From Panulirus ornatus (lineage: Eukaryota > Arthropoda > Malacostraca > Decapoda > Palinuridae), in NCBI RefSeq assembly GCF_036320965.1, contig NC_092238.1:25577903-25641902 (forward strand): 64,000 nucleotides of DNA. Direction: 5' to 3'. Positions 53,721-64,000 of the stretch are shown here, in pieces (the stretch's first letter is position 1; each line of letters opens with the position of its first letter). The position numbers and the translations under genes are program-made. The notes under the pieces were generated by a model. The model worked only from the letters and a program-made list of their open reading frames with translations, did not search any database and was not told the origin of the DNA.

Positions 53721-54795
53721 CCATGCTAATACAGAAAATGTCCTTACGGAACAATTACTGTGCCACAATTCTACAGCCAAGCCACACGCGCGTCCAGACT
53801 CCCTAATTAGCGGGCGTACATCAGGCTGGCCAGCTTGCCGCTTCGCATAAAACATTTGCGTCTAAATTTCCAGAAGTCTTACACAACGACGAAAGTTACG
53901 TATATATTTATGACACTTGGCGGAACAGTCACGTTCTAAGTGTCAATTCTCGTGCCTCTGGCCGGCCACTACGCATCACTCCCGCAGACTCTCGTACACT
54001 GTCCAGAATTGGCGCGCGTGATCAAAATCGTAAATGACTGGACGCAGGAATTACATTACTTATACTTGTTACGGCCTATTTACCCTCGTTTACCAAAACT
54101 CAACAGAGAGAGCACCTGTCGTAGGCACTGTACAGTAGAGGTACAGGATACAAGCTATGTGCAGTATACACCAAATCTTTATTTACTCTGTATTTTTACG
54201 ATGGAACTAGATTACCTTCCAGGATACTGCAGAGCATCTCCTCTCGTCTAAGAAGAACGATACGATGAAACGGACCAGTCGTATCTCTTGTCTTAGATGA
54301 GACGTCGACAATTACGGCGCTGATGAAGGTATATCATAAAGAATCTGCTAAGTTCAATACTTTATATAAATGAATTGATCAGTTTCGACTCCTCTCCTGA
54401 AGCACAGAATAGGTTCATCATGGAAGTCAGTAGCTTGCACTTCGCTCGTCTCCTTTCACTGTATCACTGTATCGCTCACAGAACCTCAACTATAATAGCC
54501 AGTTTGTAAAACCTCAAGTTTCCGGATGAAGACAGTACGGAGGTTGGGGGAGACGGAGGCCACACATCTTCACTGCTGGACTCACGAGTCAAAGGATCGA
54601 AGCAGGAAATAAACCACTGAACTGCACTGCTAATGTGGGTGGGGTCGACGTTGCATCTACGCGTGGTCACAGACGCTACCTGGGCTCAACAGACGTACGC
54701 CTTTAAGCTTCTCTCCGTCAGTCGCAAGGTGGATCAAATCTTTCTCGGTCAGAATAACCGGAAAATCATATTGGGATTCACAGATTCATAGCCTC
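53719..54795. other. non-coding stretch, nothing recognised
   Basis: A 103-codon plus-strand frame at 53940-54251 is anonymous. Confidence 0.4.
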
Positions 54796-55070
54796 GTGAA
54801 CACGACCCCTCGACCCTTAAGCAGGACGGCATTATTGCTCAGCATGTTCCCGCGACCCTTGAGGATGACACTAAGAATCTTGGGTACGACGGTACGACCC
54901 TTGGGTACGACGGTACGACCCTTGGGTATGAAGGTACGAGCCTTGAACAGGACGATACGAATTATGAGCATAAAGGTAACATCGGCTAGTTAGAACAAGA
55001 CGATATGAAACTTGGGAACGATGGAACGAACCTTGAGCATGATGGAACGAACCCTGAGCACGAAGGTAAG
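54796..55070. repeat. 21-bp tandem array, member of a two-locus family
   Basis: Central units read TACGACCCTTGGGTACGACG, almost perfect for three copies, flanked by decayed units (GATACGAATTATGAGCATAA). The minus strand translates as a KGRTVVP-type heptad repeat. Confidence 0.85.
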
Positions 55071-55125
55071 ACTCTTAGGTATGTTTTCGTTTGGCCCTTT
55101 GCCCCATCGCAGAGTGAGGGTAGTA

Positions 55126-55270
55126 CTGCACAGCTCAAGGGGTTTTAACATTACAAAATCCCCAAGAGTTACTTACTGAACGGGTGTGCGTCTCTCTCTG
55201 CACAGCTCAAGGGGTTTTAACATTACAAAATCCCCAAGAGTTACTTACTGAACGGGTGTGCGTCTCTCTC
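55126..55270. repeat. 72-bp perfect direct duplication
   Basis: CTGCACAGCTCAAGGGGTTT through GTGTGCGTCTCTCTCT occurs twice back to back with no visible difference apart from CT slippage at the end. Confidence 0.95.
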
Positions 55271-55841
55271 TCTCTGCTTACACCGTAGACACAAGAGCAA
55301 AAATCTAAGACGTGTTACATCATCTTGCTCATGATTTATATATGCAAACGTTAGACGCCCGCCATCCACTTAGCGCTACGACAGGTCACGAGCCCCCAGC
55401 ACGCCCGGGTGAAGAAGGATCGCGTGGGAAGCATTAAATAACATTATGCAGAGTTTCTAAGCCGCATAAAGTCTTTAACTCCCACAGCTGTGAGGCTCAA
55501 GTCACAAACTTTAATGTAAATGCCGCCACTTGTCTGAAAAGTTACTCGAGGATCTGTCCAGCCTCGGTGATATGGTTGGTGCCAGCGACCTACATCTTCT
55601 ACCAGACCTCCACCATTACGTATGGTCGTCGACAACAGCAGTCGCCCTCACGAGTGTCTGCCACCTCCTACCATACAACACTGCTTGAATGACCCATGTG
55701 TCTCAAATCTGAACGCGCTGAGATCTGAATGTAACATATTTTGTTCTCTGATGCCCGGAAAAGAATATTATACATTACTGGTCAAGGGAAGTAAATAAAA
55801 TTGTTATAGGCCTCCGTGAGCGTGACATAGCTGATCTTTTA

Positions 55842-56013
55842 GTGCTCACTGTAATTTTGCCGGGGTTATCGACATGTATCGGTTGCCTAACACATCCCGG
55901 CAACCACCTGCGTCTGGGGTTTAGTTATCTCTACCCCCGGCTCACGGGGGGTAAATTCTGTCAGGGGAAAAGTAAAAATTTACACCCCACTTCCCCTAAA
56001 ACCCTTCCGTCTC
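55842..56013. other. non-coding stretch with a C/G hairpin
   Basis: TACCCCCGGCTCACGGGGGG and TA (about 55934-55955) forms a stem of about seven base pairs. Nothing else recognised. Confidence 0.5.
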
Positions 56014-56299
56014 TTAGTACTTTCTTAAGAAAATAGAAATGAAACGTTTTAACATTCTTTGGCTTCTTCCGTTGAGTAAAAACTCTTCAGCTCTGACGTT
56101 TGTTGTCAAAAAAAATGAGTCGGGTGTCTTTTTCTTTCACTTATTCCAAGGAAAAAAATTTTCTACAGAATATAAATTGGAGTTTTACCCAACAGGTGAA
56201 GAAGCTAAGACCGACAGTAAGGCTTTAGCACTTCACATGGTAAAATTAATTGTAAATCCTCGGCTCACATATGGTCCCTCACCTGATCTTTTCCATTAA
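56014..56299 (+). CDS. open frame after a pyrimidine-rich AG, possible exon (doubtful)
   Basis: Frame open from a CCCTTCCGTCTCTTAG acceptor-like sequence, with ATG at 56039, to a TAA at 56297. Residues alternate hydrophobic and charged (TFVVKKNESGVFFFHLFQGKK, then YKLEFYPTGEEAK), which has a beta-strand look. I considered a TRAF/SIAH-like fold but cannot support it. The only downstream donor-like sequence is a weak ATG|GTAAAA near 56240. No neighbouring exon found. Confidence 0.2.
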
Positions 56300-56551
56300 T
56301 GGCTAACTATTTCACAGCCATCTTGACTACGGCTGGTAGAACAAGCCATGGACCTCATCTAAGATAAACCTGTATAGCACTTTCCTCACTCAGTGGATGT
56401 AGGAGTGGTTCAGTAGTGAGGTTAAATGTCTCTTGTCTCATTACATATGAAGTTCAATGAATGTGGACACAGGACGGTAAACAGAAGCACACACGGACAT
56501 AGACACACGTGTGTGTATGGACATCGAACATGCGAGTTCCTCCTGAAAAGA

Positions 56552-56571
56552 AACACACACATACACACACA

Positions 56572-56604
<33 letters not shown>
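56552..56604. repeat. (CA)n microsatellite
   Basis: 53-bp run with CATA and AACA interruptions. Confidence 0.95.
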
Positions 56605-56605
<1 letters not shown>

Positions 56606-56852
56606 AGGTGTCTTCAAGACGAAGTAGCATTAGTGTGAGAGGAGCATGGAAGAGGTCAAAGGTTAACGAGATGAGGCGACCCCCGCCAGTACAGTTTCGG
56701 GAGTTCGATGGAGGGTCTTGCGGATGAGAGAGGTGAATTGAAGCAACTTAAGAGCAGCTTCTCTTGACACGGGACGAGATGAAATCAAGTTTTAGATTTT
56801 TATCAAAGGAAAATTAGATTTTTCTTTTTCTCTGGAGTTCAGCAGTGTGACC

Positions 56853-57040
56853 CCCACAGACGAGTGTACGACCAGCGAGCTCGACGACACGACCTTTGAA
56901 CACGACGAGACGACCCTTGAATACGAAGGTACGACTCTTGCGGAGGACAATCTCAGAGAACGACTGCAAGATCCTTATACACAATGTAGCTACGACTCCT
57001 GAGCTCGGCAATACGACCAATGAGCAAGACGGTAGTACGA
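56853..57040. repeat. 21-bp tandem array, diverged relative of the 54.8-kb array
   Basis: Units such as ACGACCTTTGAACACGACGA and ACGACCCTTGAATACGAAGG share period, phase and orientation with 54796-55070. The minus strand reads KGRLVVF and KGRVVEL heptads. Confidence 0.8.
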
Positions 57041-57375
57041 CCCTCACTGGTCGTGTATAATGATTCATCCCATCATATCCACGGGACATAACGCGGTGCA
57101 CAGGGGTCACATCGCTTGTCCTCAAGATCCGTACCGTTGGTATGAGGAGGTTAACGAACTATAGCAATAAGATAAGAACCTGAAACTTGCTAATGCAGTT
57201 CTCAGGCTCAGGTATAACGACCCAAATTTACATAACGAGCCATATCAAAACGAAAGAATTACTCACTACGACTCGTAGTGTGTCAAGATATATTTGAATA
57301 AAAAAAGAGAAGAAAACGGCGTTCCTAGTTTCTGGTCACACAGAAACGAAGCTTTAAGAAGACAGAAGGAAGGTG

Positions 57376-57377
<2 letters not shown>

Positions 57378-57413
<36 letters not shown>
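57378..57413. repeat. (CA)n microsatellite
   Basis: Pure 36-bp run. Confidence 0.95.
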
Positions 57414-57415
<2 letters not shown>

Positions 57416-58047
57416 ACCGCCTCACCCCTGCACCTTGGACCACGTCCTGGAAACACAAACTTTAAATTACCTGTAGCCAACTCGCTGGCTCTCACCACAT
57501 ACTCTTCTTCTATTGAAGAAAATTTGTCGTTAATTCTTATTTCGCTAAAAAGAAGACTTTACTGGTGTAAAATCATGAGTAGAACTGGCGAGAGACTTGT
57601 ACGTCGTGTTTTACTTTACAATAATTATGGCTTTATATTGCTTTCCTGGAATAAGAGTTAGTTAAGTTCTGTACGTTTGGTTTTGCTCGTCAGAAAGACT
57701 AAAAAAACTTTCTTGCCTGAACGTGTGTTGGAAAGTCCGCGTAAGCTCAGTGTTGGTAATGAAACGTGGGTACATAACGCCGTCGAGTTAGCCCAAAGTA
57801 CGTGTCGTGCAGATCAGCGAGTTTCTGAACCTCAAAGAGCTAAAAAGCATATGACTGGAGCCTGAATCATCGTTTTATTCATATATCTTTATCTCTACTG
57901 ATTGCTCCACCCCCAAAAGGGATCCCTCTTAAATTCTTCATGTCTTAAGATCGTCAGACAAATCAATAGTCAGGGGTAAGTAACGCTCACCACATTTGGC
58001 GTCCAGCCACTTAGCAAAGTCTGCTAACGTTCTTTTTTGTGTCTGTT

Positions 58048-58051
<4 letters not shown>
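57414..58051. other. non-coding stretch, nothing recognised
   Basis: AT-rich; a 62-codon plus-strand frame at 57677-57865 is anonymous. Confidence 0.4.

Positions 58052-58117
<66 letters not shown>
58052..58117. repeat. (GT)n microsatellite
   Basis: Pure 66-bp run. Confidence 0.95.
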
Positions 58118-58764
58118 GCAAGTGACTGATTGATAAGTTTGTACATTGTTTATTGGGTTAGCGATGCATGGATTGCTGAATTAAAAGACACTTCGGGTCA
58201 TGTTAACGAAACGTGTGTTAGTAAGTCTTTAGATTACTGCACTGGTGAAGTGAGCGTTATTTCCGAGGTCGGCGTTATTTTCTGCGTTAGTCGAACGTAC
58301 GTCTGTATATCCGTAGATGTTTTGCCATACTAATGAGACTTCAAATAACAGCCAAGTTCGTGAAATGTGTATTGGTAAATCTCTGACGTATATATTCAAC
58401 TGTTGAAACAATAATACGTTTTGTGGAAAATGGAGACATTTCTCTCAAGATCTAGCTTCAGTCAGACCTTTTCTTCAACAGTGTTGGGTGGCTGTAAGTG
58501 TCCTGACATCATCATCATCAAACCCTGGATGCACTCGTGACAACAGGTGATGACACCTGTCACATGTACTGATAAGCGACTCCACCTTCCATCTCTCTCG
58601 GAAAATTGTATTTCCCGTTTGAACTGACATGAAGGTTGCCGGGGGCGCAGGAGAACAATGTTGAAGATTTCTGGAAAATGCTGTTTGATCTGTTCATGGA
58701 CAATGAACATCGTAAGATGTAGAGGAGTTTGTTGTAAGAATGATATAATCAATGTCTTAATAAT
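58118..58764. other. non-coding stretch, nothing recognised
   Basis: Unique sequence with a short (ATC)n run at about 58507. No gene recognised. Confidence 0.4.

Positions 58765-58861
<97 letters not shown>
58765..58861. repeat. compound (CA)n(TA)n microsatellite
   Basis: CA for about 24 bp then TA for about 73 bp, joined without spacer. Confidence 0.95.
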
Positions 58862-58863
<2 letters not shown>

Positions 58864-59950
58864 TTGCATATTTTGCATATTGGAAGCCACTGCTATGTGG
58901 GTTCAACTATCAGGAACCTGGTCACGTTGGTAGATAGATATACTATCAGCAATACCAAATTGTTTTGATTACTTGAGGAGTAACGAGCTCTGCTAATGAC
59001 AAATATAATTAACTGTTGAATCATGGTATTGCTGGTTAAACTGAGGGTGGGAGGCTATGTTCACCAAGGCAGCAGTGTACATAAGATGGTGGCCAGTGTG
59101 TAGTTATCTACTTCAGCATTACAGGTGGAGTGTTCTACACCCGTGAGGTGACTACTCGGAGTCTATTAGTCTCTACATCATCAAAAAAAACTTTCGAATC
59201 TTTGTTAAGCTTCTGGCTCTCACCGTCTACTTACTTAAACTATCTAAACACAGATCATATCACCATTACATAGTGTATGTGTGTAATCACCGATTTGTAC
59301 TGTCCTTTTACGCTGGCAGGGCCCCTATCTCATGAACATTCTCTCTAATCATTGAACATTAAATGTCTGTATGCTGTCTGCATTCCCCATGCCTTCATTC
59401 ATTTCATTCCATCAAGCCAGTAATTCTTATACTGTAAAAGTAATGCTTAATATATTATCTTAACAAGTGTTTTGTTTAGTTTCATGCTATGTTCTCTGAA
59501 TTTCATGTTGTGTCCTCTGGTTGTTCCATCTCTCTACAACTCTTGAAGAAATGTTAACTGTATACGTCTTCAGTCTGATTTCAAATGTCAAAGGTTGTGA
59601 CCAGGTCATCCCTCACTCCTCACCTTTCCATGATATGTGACGTCAAGGGTACAGAAGGACAGTCACACTGCATATGTTGCCATTCTCCACCTCGCCACAC
59701 TGACCCTGATCAACAAACTAAACGTCCTCCATCTTGAGTGACAATCTTCCTCCTGGAGACGGGGAGGCAGCGCGCTCATCTGTTCTTCGTGTCACTTGGA
59801 AGACATTTCTTCAGCAGCTTCAAGTCTGCTGGGAATTTATGATATCTCTCTCCTTTGAGCAGGAGACAACACGATAGCAGAGCACCATAAAAGGGAAACG
59901 TCCCACTGTTTATGAACACTAAACGTAAAGGCGCCAGTGGGGCAAGAACT
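58862..59950. other. non-coding stretch, nothing recognised
   Basis: AT-rich unique sequence, no gene recognised. Confidence 0.4.
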
Positions 59951-60092
59951 ACTCCTCCCATTTAGTGCTTGTTGCTGGAGCAAAGATCCTTCTGCCATCT
60001 AGTGGTTATTGCAGGAACTGAGATCCTCCTGCCATCTAGTGGTTCTAAGGAAACTGAGACTAATTTGCCATCTAGCGGTCGCTGGTGGAACT
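59950..60092 (-). promoter_or_regulatory. 37-bp tandem repeat carrying CTCF-like core motifs
   Basis: GCCATCTAGTGG occurs at 59994-60005 and 60031-60042, GCCATCTAGCGG at 60067-60078, and a decayed CCCATTTAGTGC at 59957-59968; spacing is 37, 37 and 36 bp. On the minus strand these read CCACTAGATGGCAG and CCGCTAGATGGCAA, matching the CCASYAGRKGGC core known for the zinc-finger protein CTCF. Binding is inferred; the array may simply be a minisatellite that includes the motif. Confidence 0.4.
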
Positions 60093-60413
60093 GAGACTTT
60101 TCTTCACAAATTTCTCCTTGGATACATTACAGGAACTTCAAACAGCGCAGCAATTACTTCCTGACAGCTTCAGTAGTTACAGTTATCAAAAATATTCTCT
60201 AGAAGCAAGAAAAAGTATTACGATGAAAAGAAAACACTAACCTTAACAGATGCAATGAAAACGATTCAATTCTTAGAACGCAAGCAAGTTATCCAATATC
60301 TAAAGCAAGATGACATTAAACAAAACTACAAGACACGTATATAGAACGACTGGTACAAAACTATCAAGAAAAATTATACAACTCATACACATAAATGCGT
60401 TTGCTCCGTGATC

Positions 60414-60414
<1 letters not shown>

Positions 60415-60459
<45 letters not shown>
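60415..60459. repeat. (TG)n microsatellite
   Basis: Pure 45-bp run. Confidence 0.95.
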
Positions 60460-60460
<1 letters not shown>

Positions 60461-60660
60461 CAGCGTTCCAGGTATAATTTTGATTCTGTAACTCTCTCAC
60501 CTCCGCTCACTCACTCACTCCATCACCTTCTGATATGGTGGATGACAGTCCCCTTAACAAGCTAACTACGTGAGCCTGATGTGGGCGTTAACGAGACACG
60601 TCCGCCGTTTATCATCCGTAGTTATAGTTTGCTGATTTACTTTCTTGTCCGTGCTACCAG

Positions 60661-60838
60661 GTTGGTGGATAGTGTGTGGGGTGTGTTGTGGGAGTCTGCG
60701 TTGTACAGAAGCTTCCGTCTGGATGCAGTTGCTCTAGACTGTGATCCTTTTCTTTTTTCGACTGTGGCAGACGCTGTCTGCTACACTGCTAACGTTCCTT
60801 TGGACAGGTTTCTGGCTGCAAGATTTGATGTTCTTCAG
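60661..60838 (+). CDS. candidate internal exon, 178 bp, product unidentified
   Basis: The segment lies between TTTACTTTCTTGTCCGTGCT plus ACCAG, a good pyrimidine-rich 3' splice acceptor ending at 60660, and a perfect CAG|GTAAGT donor at 60838/60839. One frame is open throughout: the first base completes a split codon and 59 codons follow, ending on a codon boundary. The peptide contains DSVWGVLWESALYRSFRLDA, then ADAVCYTANVPLDRFLAARF. Its composition is balanced and unlike the repeat translations elsewhere. I do not recognise the family. The frame also extends upstream to an ATG at 60581. No partner exon was found in the window, so this could be a lone exon of a large-intron gene, a relic, or coincidence. 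Confidence 0.35.
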
Positions 60839-60939
60839 GTAAGTCTCTTTCCTTCTCTTCCGTGAAGATGTCAGTGCCTGAGGCCATCTTTCTCGTGTAT
60901 GATCTGTATTTGTTTCACAGTATAACATTTATCAGTCTC

Positions 60940-61035
60940 TCCCACTGTTTCAAAGGATCCGAAAGAGTCCCTTTGTCTCATACGATCCGAAACAGTTTAG
61001 TTGTTTCACAGGATCCGAAATAGTTGCGCTTTCCG
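60940..61035. repeat. GGATCCGAA tandem repeat, about 28-29 bp period
   Basis: GATCCGAAA recurs at about 60956, 60985 and 61013 with TTTCACAGG-like leaders. A fourth GGATCCGAACCAGTTTCGCT stands apart at about 61112. Confidence 0.75.
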
Positions 61036-61393
61036 TAGAGCAGGTGTTCTTGTGGCGTGTTGACGGTGTGTTCCTCATTATCAAGCCTCCCCATCTCTCC
61101 TATGGAACAAGGGGATCCGAACCAGTTTCGCTTTTTTCAAGGCAGTCAATCCCACGACGCTCTATTAACGTGTTCCCCCAACAACAGTCTTCAAGTCCCT
61201 CCTGGTACACTAATATCTCTATGAAATGTATTCTGTGAAGTTCTTTCGGTGAGATACCTCTTGTTTTTCGATGAACTTCTCTATCAAATCCTTATTAACT
61301 TTCATTAGTTATCCTAGTTGTTATATCGGGTCGTGAAGCACCATCCCTCTGAAAGAGAGTGTCGAGAAACTCCACCAGCTTTTTTTCTTTCTT

Positions 61394-61395
<2 letters not shown>

Positions 61396-61481
<86 letters not shown>
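61396..61481. repeat. (GA)n microsatellite
   Basis: Pure 86-bp run. Confidence 0.95.
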
Positions 61482-61483
<2 letters not shown>

Positions 61484-62402
61484 CGATAGCAGATGCAAAT
61501 AACCTGAGAAAAGGCTGATTCCGTCCAGCTCAAGGGGGTTAACATACCTTGATGAAGACGAGGAATTTTGTGGTTGCCAGTAATGGGCCCGTGTCACTCA
61601 CAACCTGCCCCACCAGCATATCGGGCCACAGGGTTATTAGTTTTCAATTTTTTCCCCCAACAACTTTTGTAGTTGCTTGGGAAGGAAAATCTCGTTTCTT
61701 TTTTTTTCCCCCACTAGATACAACAGCCACACTTCCCTGACCAGCTCAGAGTTAGAGTTTCTATATCGAGGTGCAGCAGCAGCAGCAACAGGAAAAAATT
61801 ATATGTATAAAAATATCTACAATGAATTCTATCGATTTAAAAAAAAAAAAATAATACGCCAGTCGTAAAATTCTATTTCGTGGAAAACTGAATAACAAAG
61901 ACTGAAAAGCGAAAGAATTGTCCTCTTAGCATAAGAAAATTTGCCTGTAATTAGATTAACTTTACAAATTTTTGAGGTCATGTTGCCTGCCCTTAAAATC
62001 TTACTGCTACAAATTTAAAACTCATGTTATCTACTATCAAAAATTCACTGTAACTTTTCTTGCTTAATTTGCATGTGTTTCTGATTCAGTACAAAACTGG
62101 AAGTTCTCTTGTGGAAACAATGACTGGCTTCCGGTTAAAGTAAGACTTCAGTGTGATGGGATACAACTGAAAATATGTAATGTAAACACACTGGAACATT
62201 GTGATGCTGATAATGATAAATGCGGTTTATCATTTACTGTTGCATAATATGATTCATTCTTTATCGATGTATCAAATGTACAATTATTACTAACTGGAAT
62301 GTGTGTGTTTTTAAAACGATCGAACAATTTTCTCTCCCATTCTCGCTGGAAATTCATTAAGTTCAAAGATCTCTGAGAATGTTTATGTATATAGACATAA
62401 AA

Positions 62403-62404
<2 letters not shown>
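61482..62404. other. AT-rich non-coding stretch
   Basis: Contains a short CAG run at about 61777 and an A12-13 run at about 61840. No gene recognised. Confidence 0.4.

Positions 62405-62489
<85 letters not shown>
62405..62489. repeat. (TA)n microsatellite
   Basis: Pure 85-bp run. Confidence 0.95.
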
Positions 62490-62493
<4 letters not shown>

Positions 62494-63580
62494 GTTTGTA
62501 GCAACACTACATTTTACATCACTGAACACTGTATCTTAAAACACCAAAGTTGAACAACACACCACAGGCCACACTAATGCTGCCTGTGTAAAGGCAGTGA
62601 ATCAACCTGGAGCAGAGGAAGGACCGATCAACACGCGAAAAAAATTCTTTCAAGTAAATTCCTCTTGTGATCTCATTTATCCGTCCAATGGAGGGGAATA
62701 CTTTCGGACAATGGACTAATGTAATTGCCTTCCCTTACGTCACTCAGTACGTTCCCTACAATACACTAGACGAGGCTCGGTCATATCATAAAATGTCCTC
62801 ACGACACAGAAATTCATCACAAGCTCGGCATTCGTAACTTTTTCCCAGGCAATAACAGGCGACTCTTGGCGCAGGGTGACACTGGAACTCATCCCCTGCG
62901 TAGGAGTGTCATTTATTGCTGTTGACCTCTCTCAAGATCGTATGTGGGATGGAGGAGACCTAACAACGCCTGGGAAGAACGCAGAAGATCAACAGATATA
63001 ATAAACTGTGAACAACTAGAAGACTTACCTGTATCAACGTCAGAGGGAATCTAGTACATGTCTTTGTTATGATGACAGAGGAAGCTGAGGTCTCGTCCTA
63101 CTGAGAGATGTAACTGACGAAGTCTACCGTCACAAAGGATGTTATTGTCATAAATGTGAGCAGCTTCGCTGACAGGACGCGGCAACTCAACCTCCATTAC
63201 CATTCCTCGTACAACACTCTTACCGGGACTGTCACTCTACTGGACCGACAAAAGGAAAAAAATATTGGAAAATAATATACCAAGCGCGTCGTCAACTTGC
63301 CTTTCAGTATGGTCGGTGGAATTGATGTATGATACTACCCTACCCTCTAACATCACCCCACCTTGAATTCTTTCTTTTAACTCTGAAAAAAAGTTTTATT
63401 CAGAAGTTAAAGTGGTTTCCTTTACTTGTTTACATCTTGAACGCTACAAGTATTGGAAAACGGGAAAGTTGAATTCCATACGACTTGCGAAAAAGGGAAT
63501 TGCTCGCTTACAATATTCCTGTTTTTGAATGTTTCGGTTTTCCATTAATGTTTCATGCTTTGGATGGGCATTTCTGTCTT
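62490..63580. other. non-coding stretch, nothing recognised
   Basis: Unique sequence, no gene or repeat structure noted. Confidence 0.4.
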
Positions 63581-63605
63581 ATATTATATTATATTATATC
63601 ATATT

Positions 63606-63681
<76 letters not shown>
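63581..63681. repeat. (ATATT)n followed by (TA)n microsatellite
   Basis: Four to five ATATT pentamers pass into a pure TA run from 63609. Confidence 0.95.
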
Positions 63682-63684
<3 letters not shown>

Positions 63685-64000
63685 TTGCCTCGTCACATAC
63701 CCTTACTCTTTGAATGGCATCTTCTCACTACTTACAGTAACTTTCCTCCAACATTATATATTTGTATTATCATCCACAAGGCATCGCTGTCTACCCAGTT
63801 ACAGGCCCTTTCTAAATTCATAAAATGCCACATATCAAGTTTTCTATGTGTCTAATGCTTTTGGACTAGTGTTTATGTTACTCAAAATATACAATGAAAC
63901 ATTTTGAAGTAACTATGTCAATGAGATGCCTTTAAGTCATTAGGAAGTTGACTTCAAATGTGTCATTCGCTGTGAGGACCTGAAAACATGAATTCAGAAG
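63682..64000. other. AT-rich non-coding end of window
   Basis: No gene or repeat recognised. Confidence 0.4.

Noticed and set aside
56039..56299. TRAF/SIAH-like domain
   Set aside because: A few residues (YKLEFYPTGEEA, LTYGP) recall such folds, but order and spacing do not fit and no cysteine or zinc motif is present.

Overview
This is a eukaryotic nuclear window that reads as non-coding, repeat-dominated DNA. There is no bacterial or organellar gene organisation, no rRNA or acceptable tRNA, and no long reading frame outside simple repeats. About a tenth of the 64 kb is microsatellite: pure (TA)n, (GA/CT)n and (CA/GT)n runs of 40-130 bp every 1-2 kb, long GGT and TTC tracts, and one 761-bp pure (GA)n run. 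That density fits a decapod crustacean genome (shrimp, lobster or crab). A repeat family carrying the core TTTCCCGCGTTAGCGAGG, which I recall as abundant in decapods, supports this. The species is not identifiable from the sequence alone.

Layout. 0-7.6 kb: microsatellites, an 11-residue-encoding 33-bp minisatellite (3.64 kb), a 510-bp polypyrimidine tract (5.5-6.05 kb) and a two-monomer interspersed repeat (6.4-6.7 kb). 7.8-20.6 kb: two tandem copies of a unit of about 6.3 kb, each holding in order a TA tract, an interspersed element, a small open frame ending in a consensus splice donor on the minus strand, a GGT array, pyrimidine-rich DNA, and GT, GA and CT tracts. 20.6-28 kb: largely unique DNA, the giant (GA)n run, and 22-bp and 64-67-bp tandem repeats. 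28.2-38.3 kb: many minisatellites (21, 36, 63, 32 and 21 bp periods) among dense microsatellites. 38.4-53.7 kb: more microsatellites, old degenerate arrays (about 41 bp at 40.9 kb; 20 bp at 42.5 kb; 43 bp at 45.5 kb; 33 bp at 47.1 kb). 53.7-64 kb: two related 21-bp arrays, a recent 72-bp duplication, a 37-bp array built on a CTCF-like core, one plausible internal exon (60,661-60,838) and terminal TA tracts.

Genes. No gene can be named. The best coding candidate is the exon-like segment at 60.66-60.84 kb, an open frame between a pyrimidine-rich acceptor and a perfect CAG|GTAAGT donor. A handful of other open frames are recorded at low confidence. Most long open frames here are translations of microsatellites or of minisatellites whose period is a multiple of three. 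The window is best read as intergenic or deep intronic sequence; I see no multi-gene system working together.
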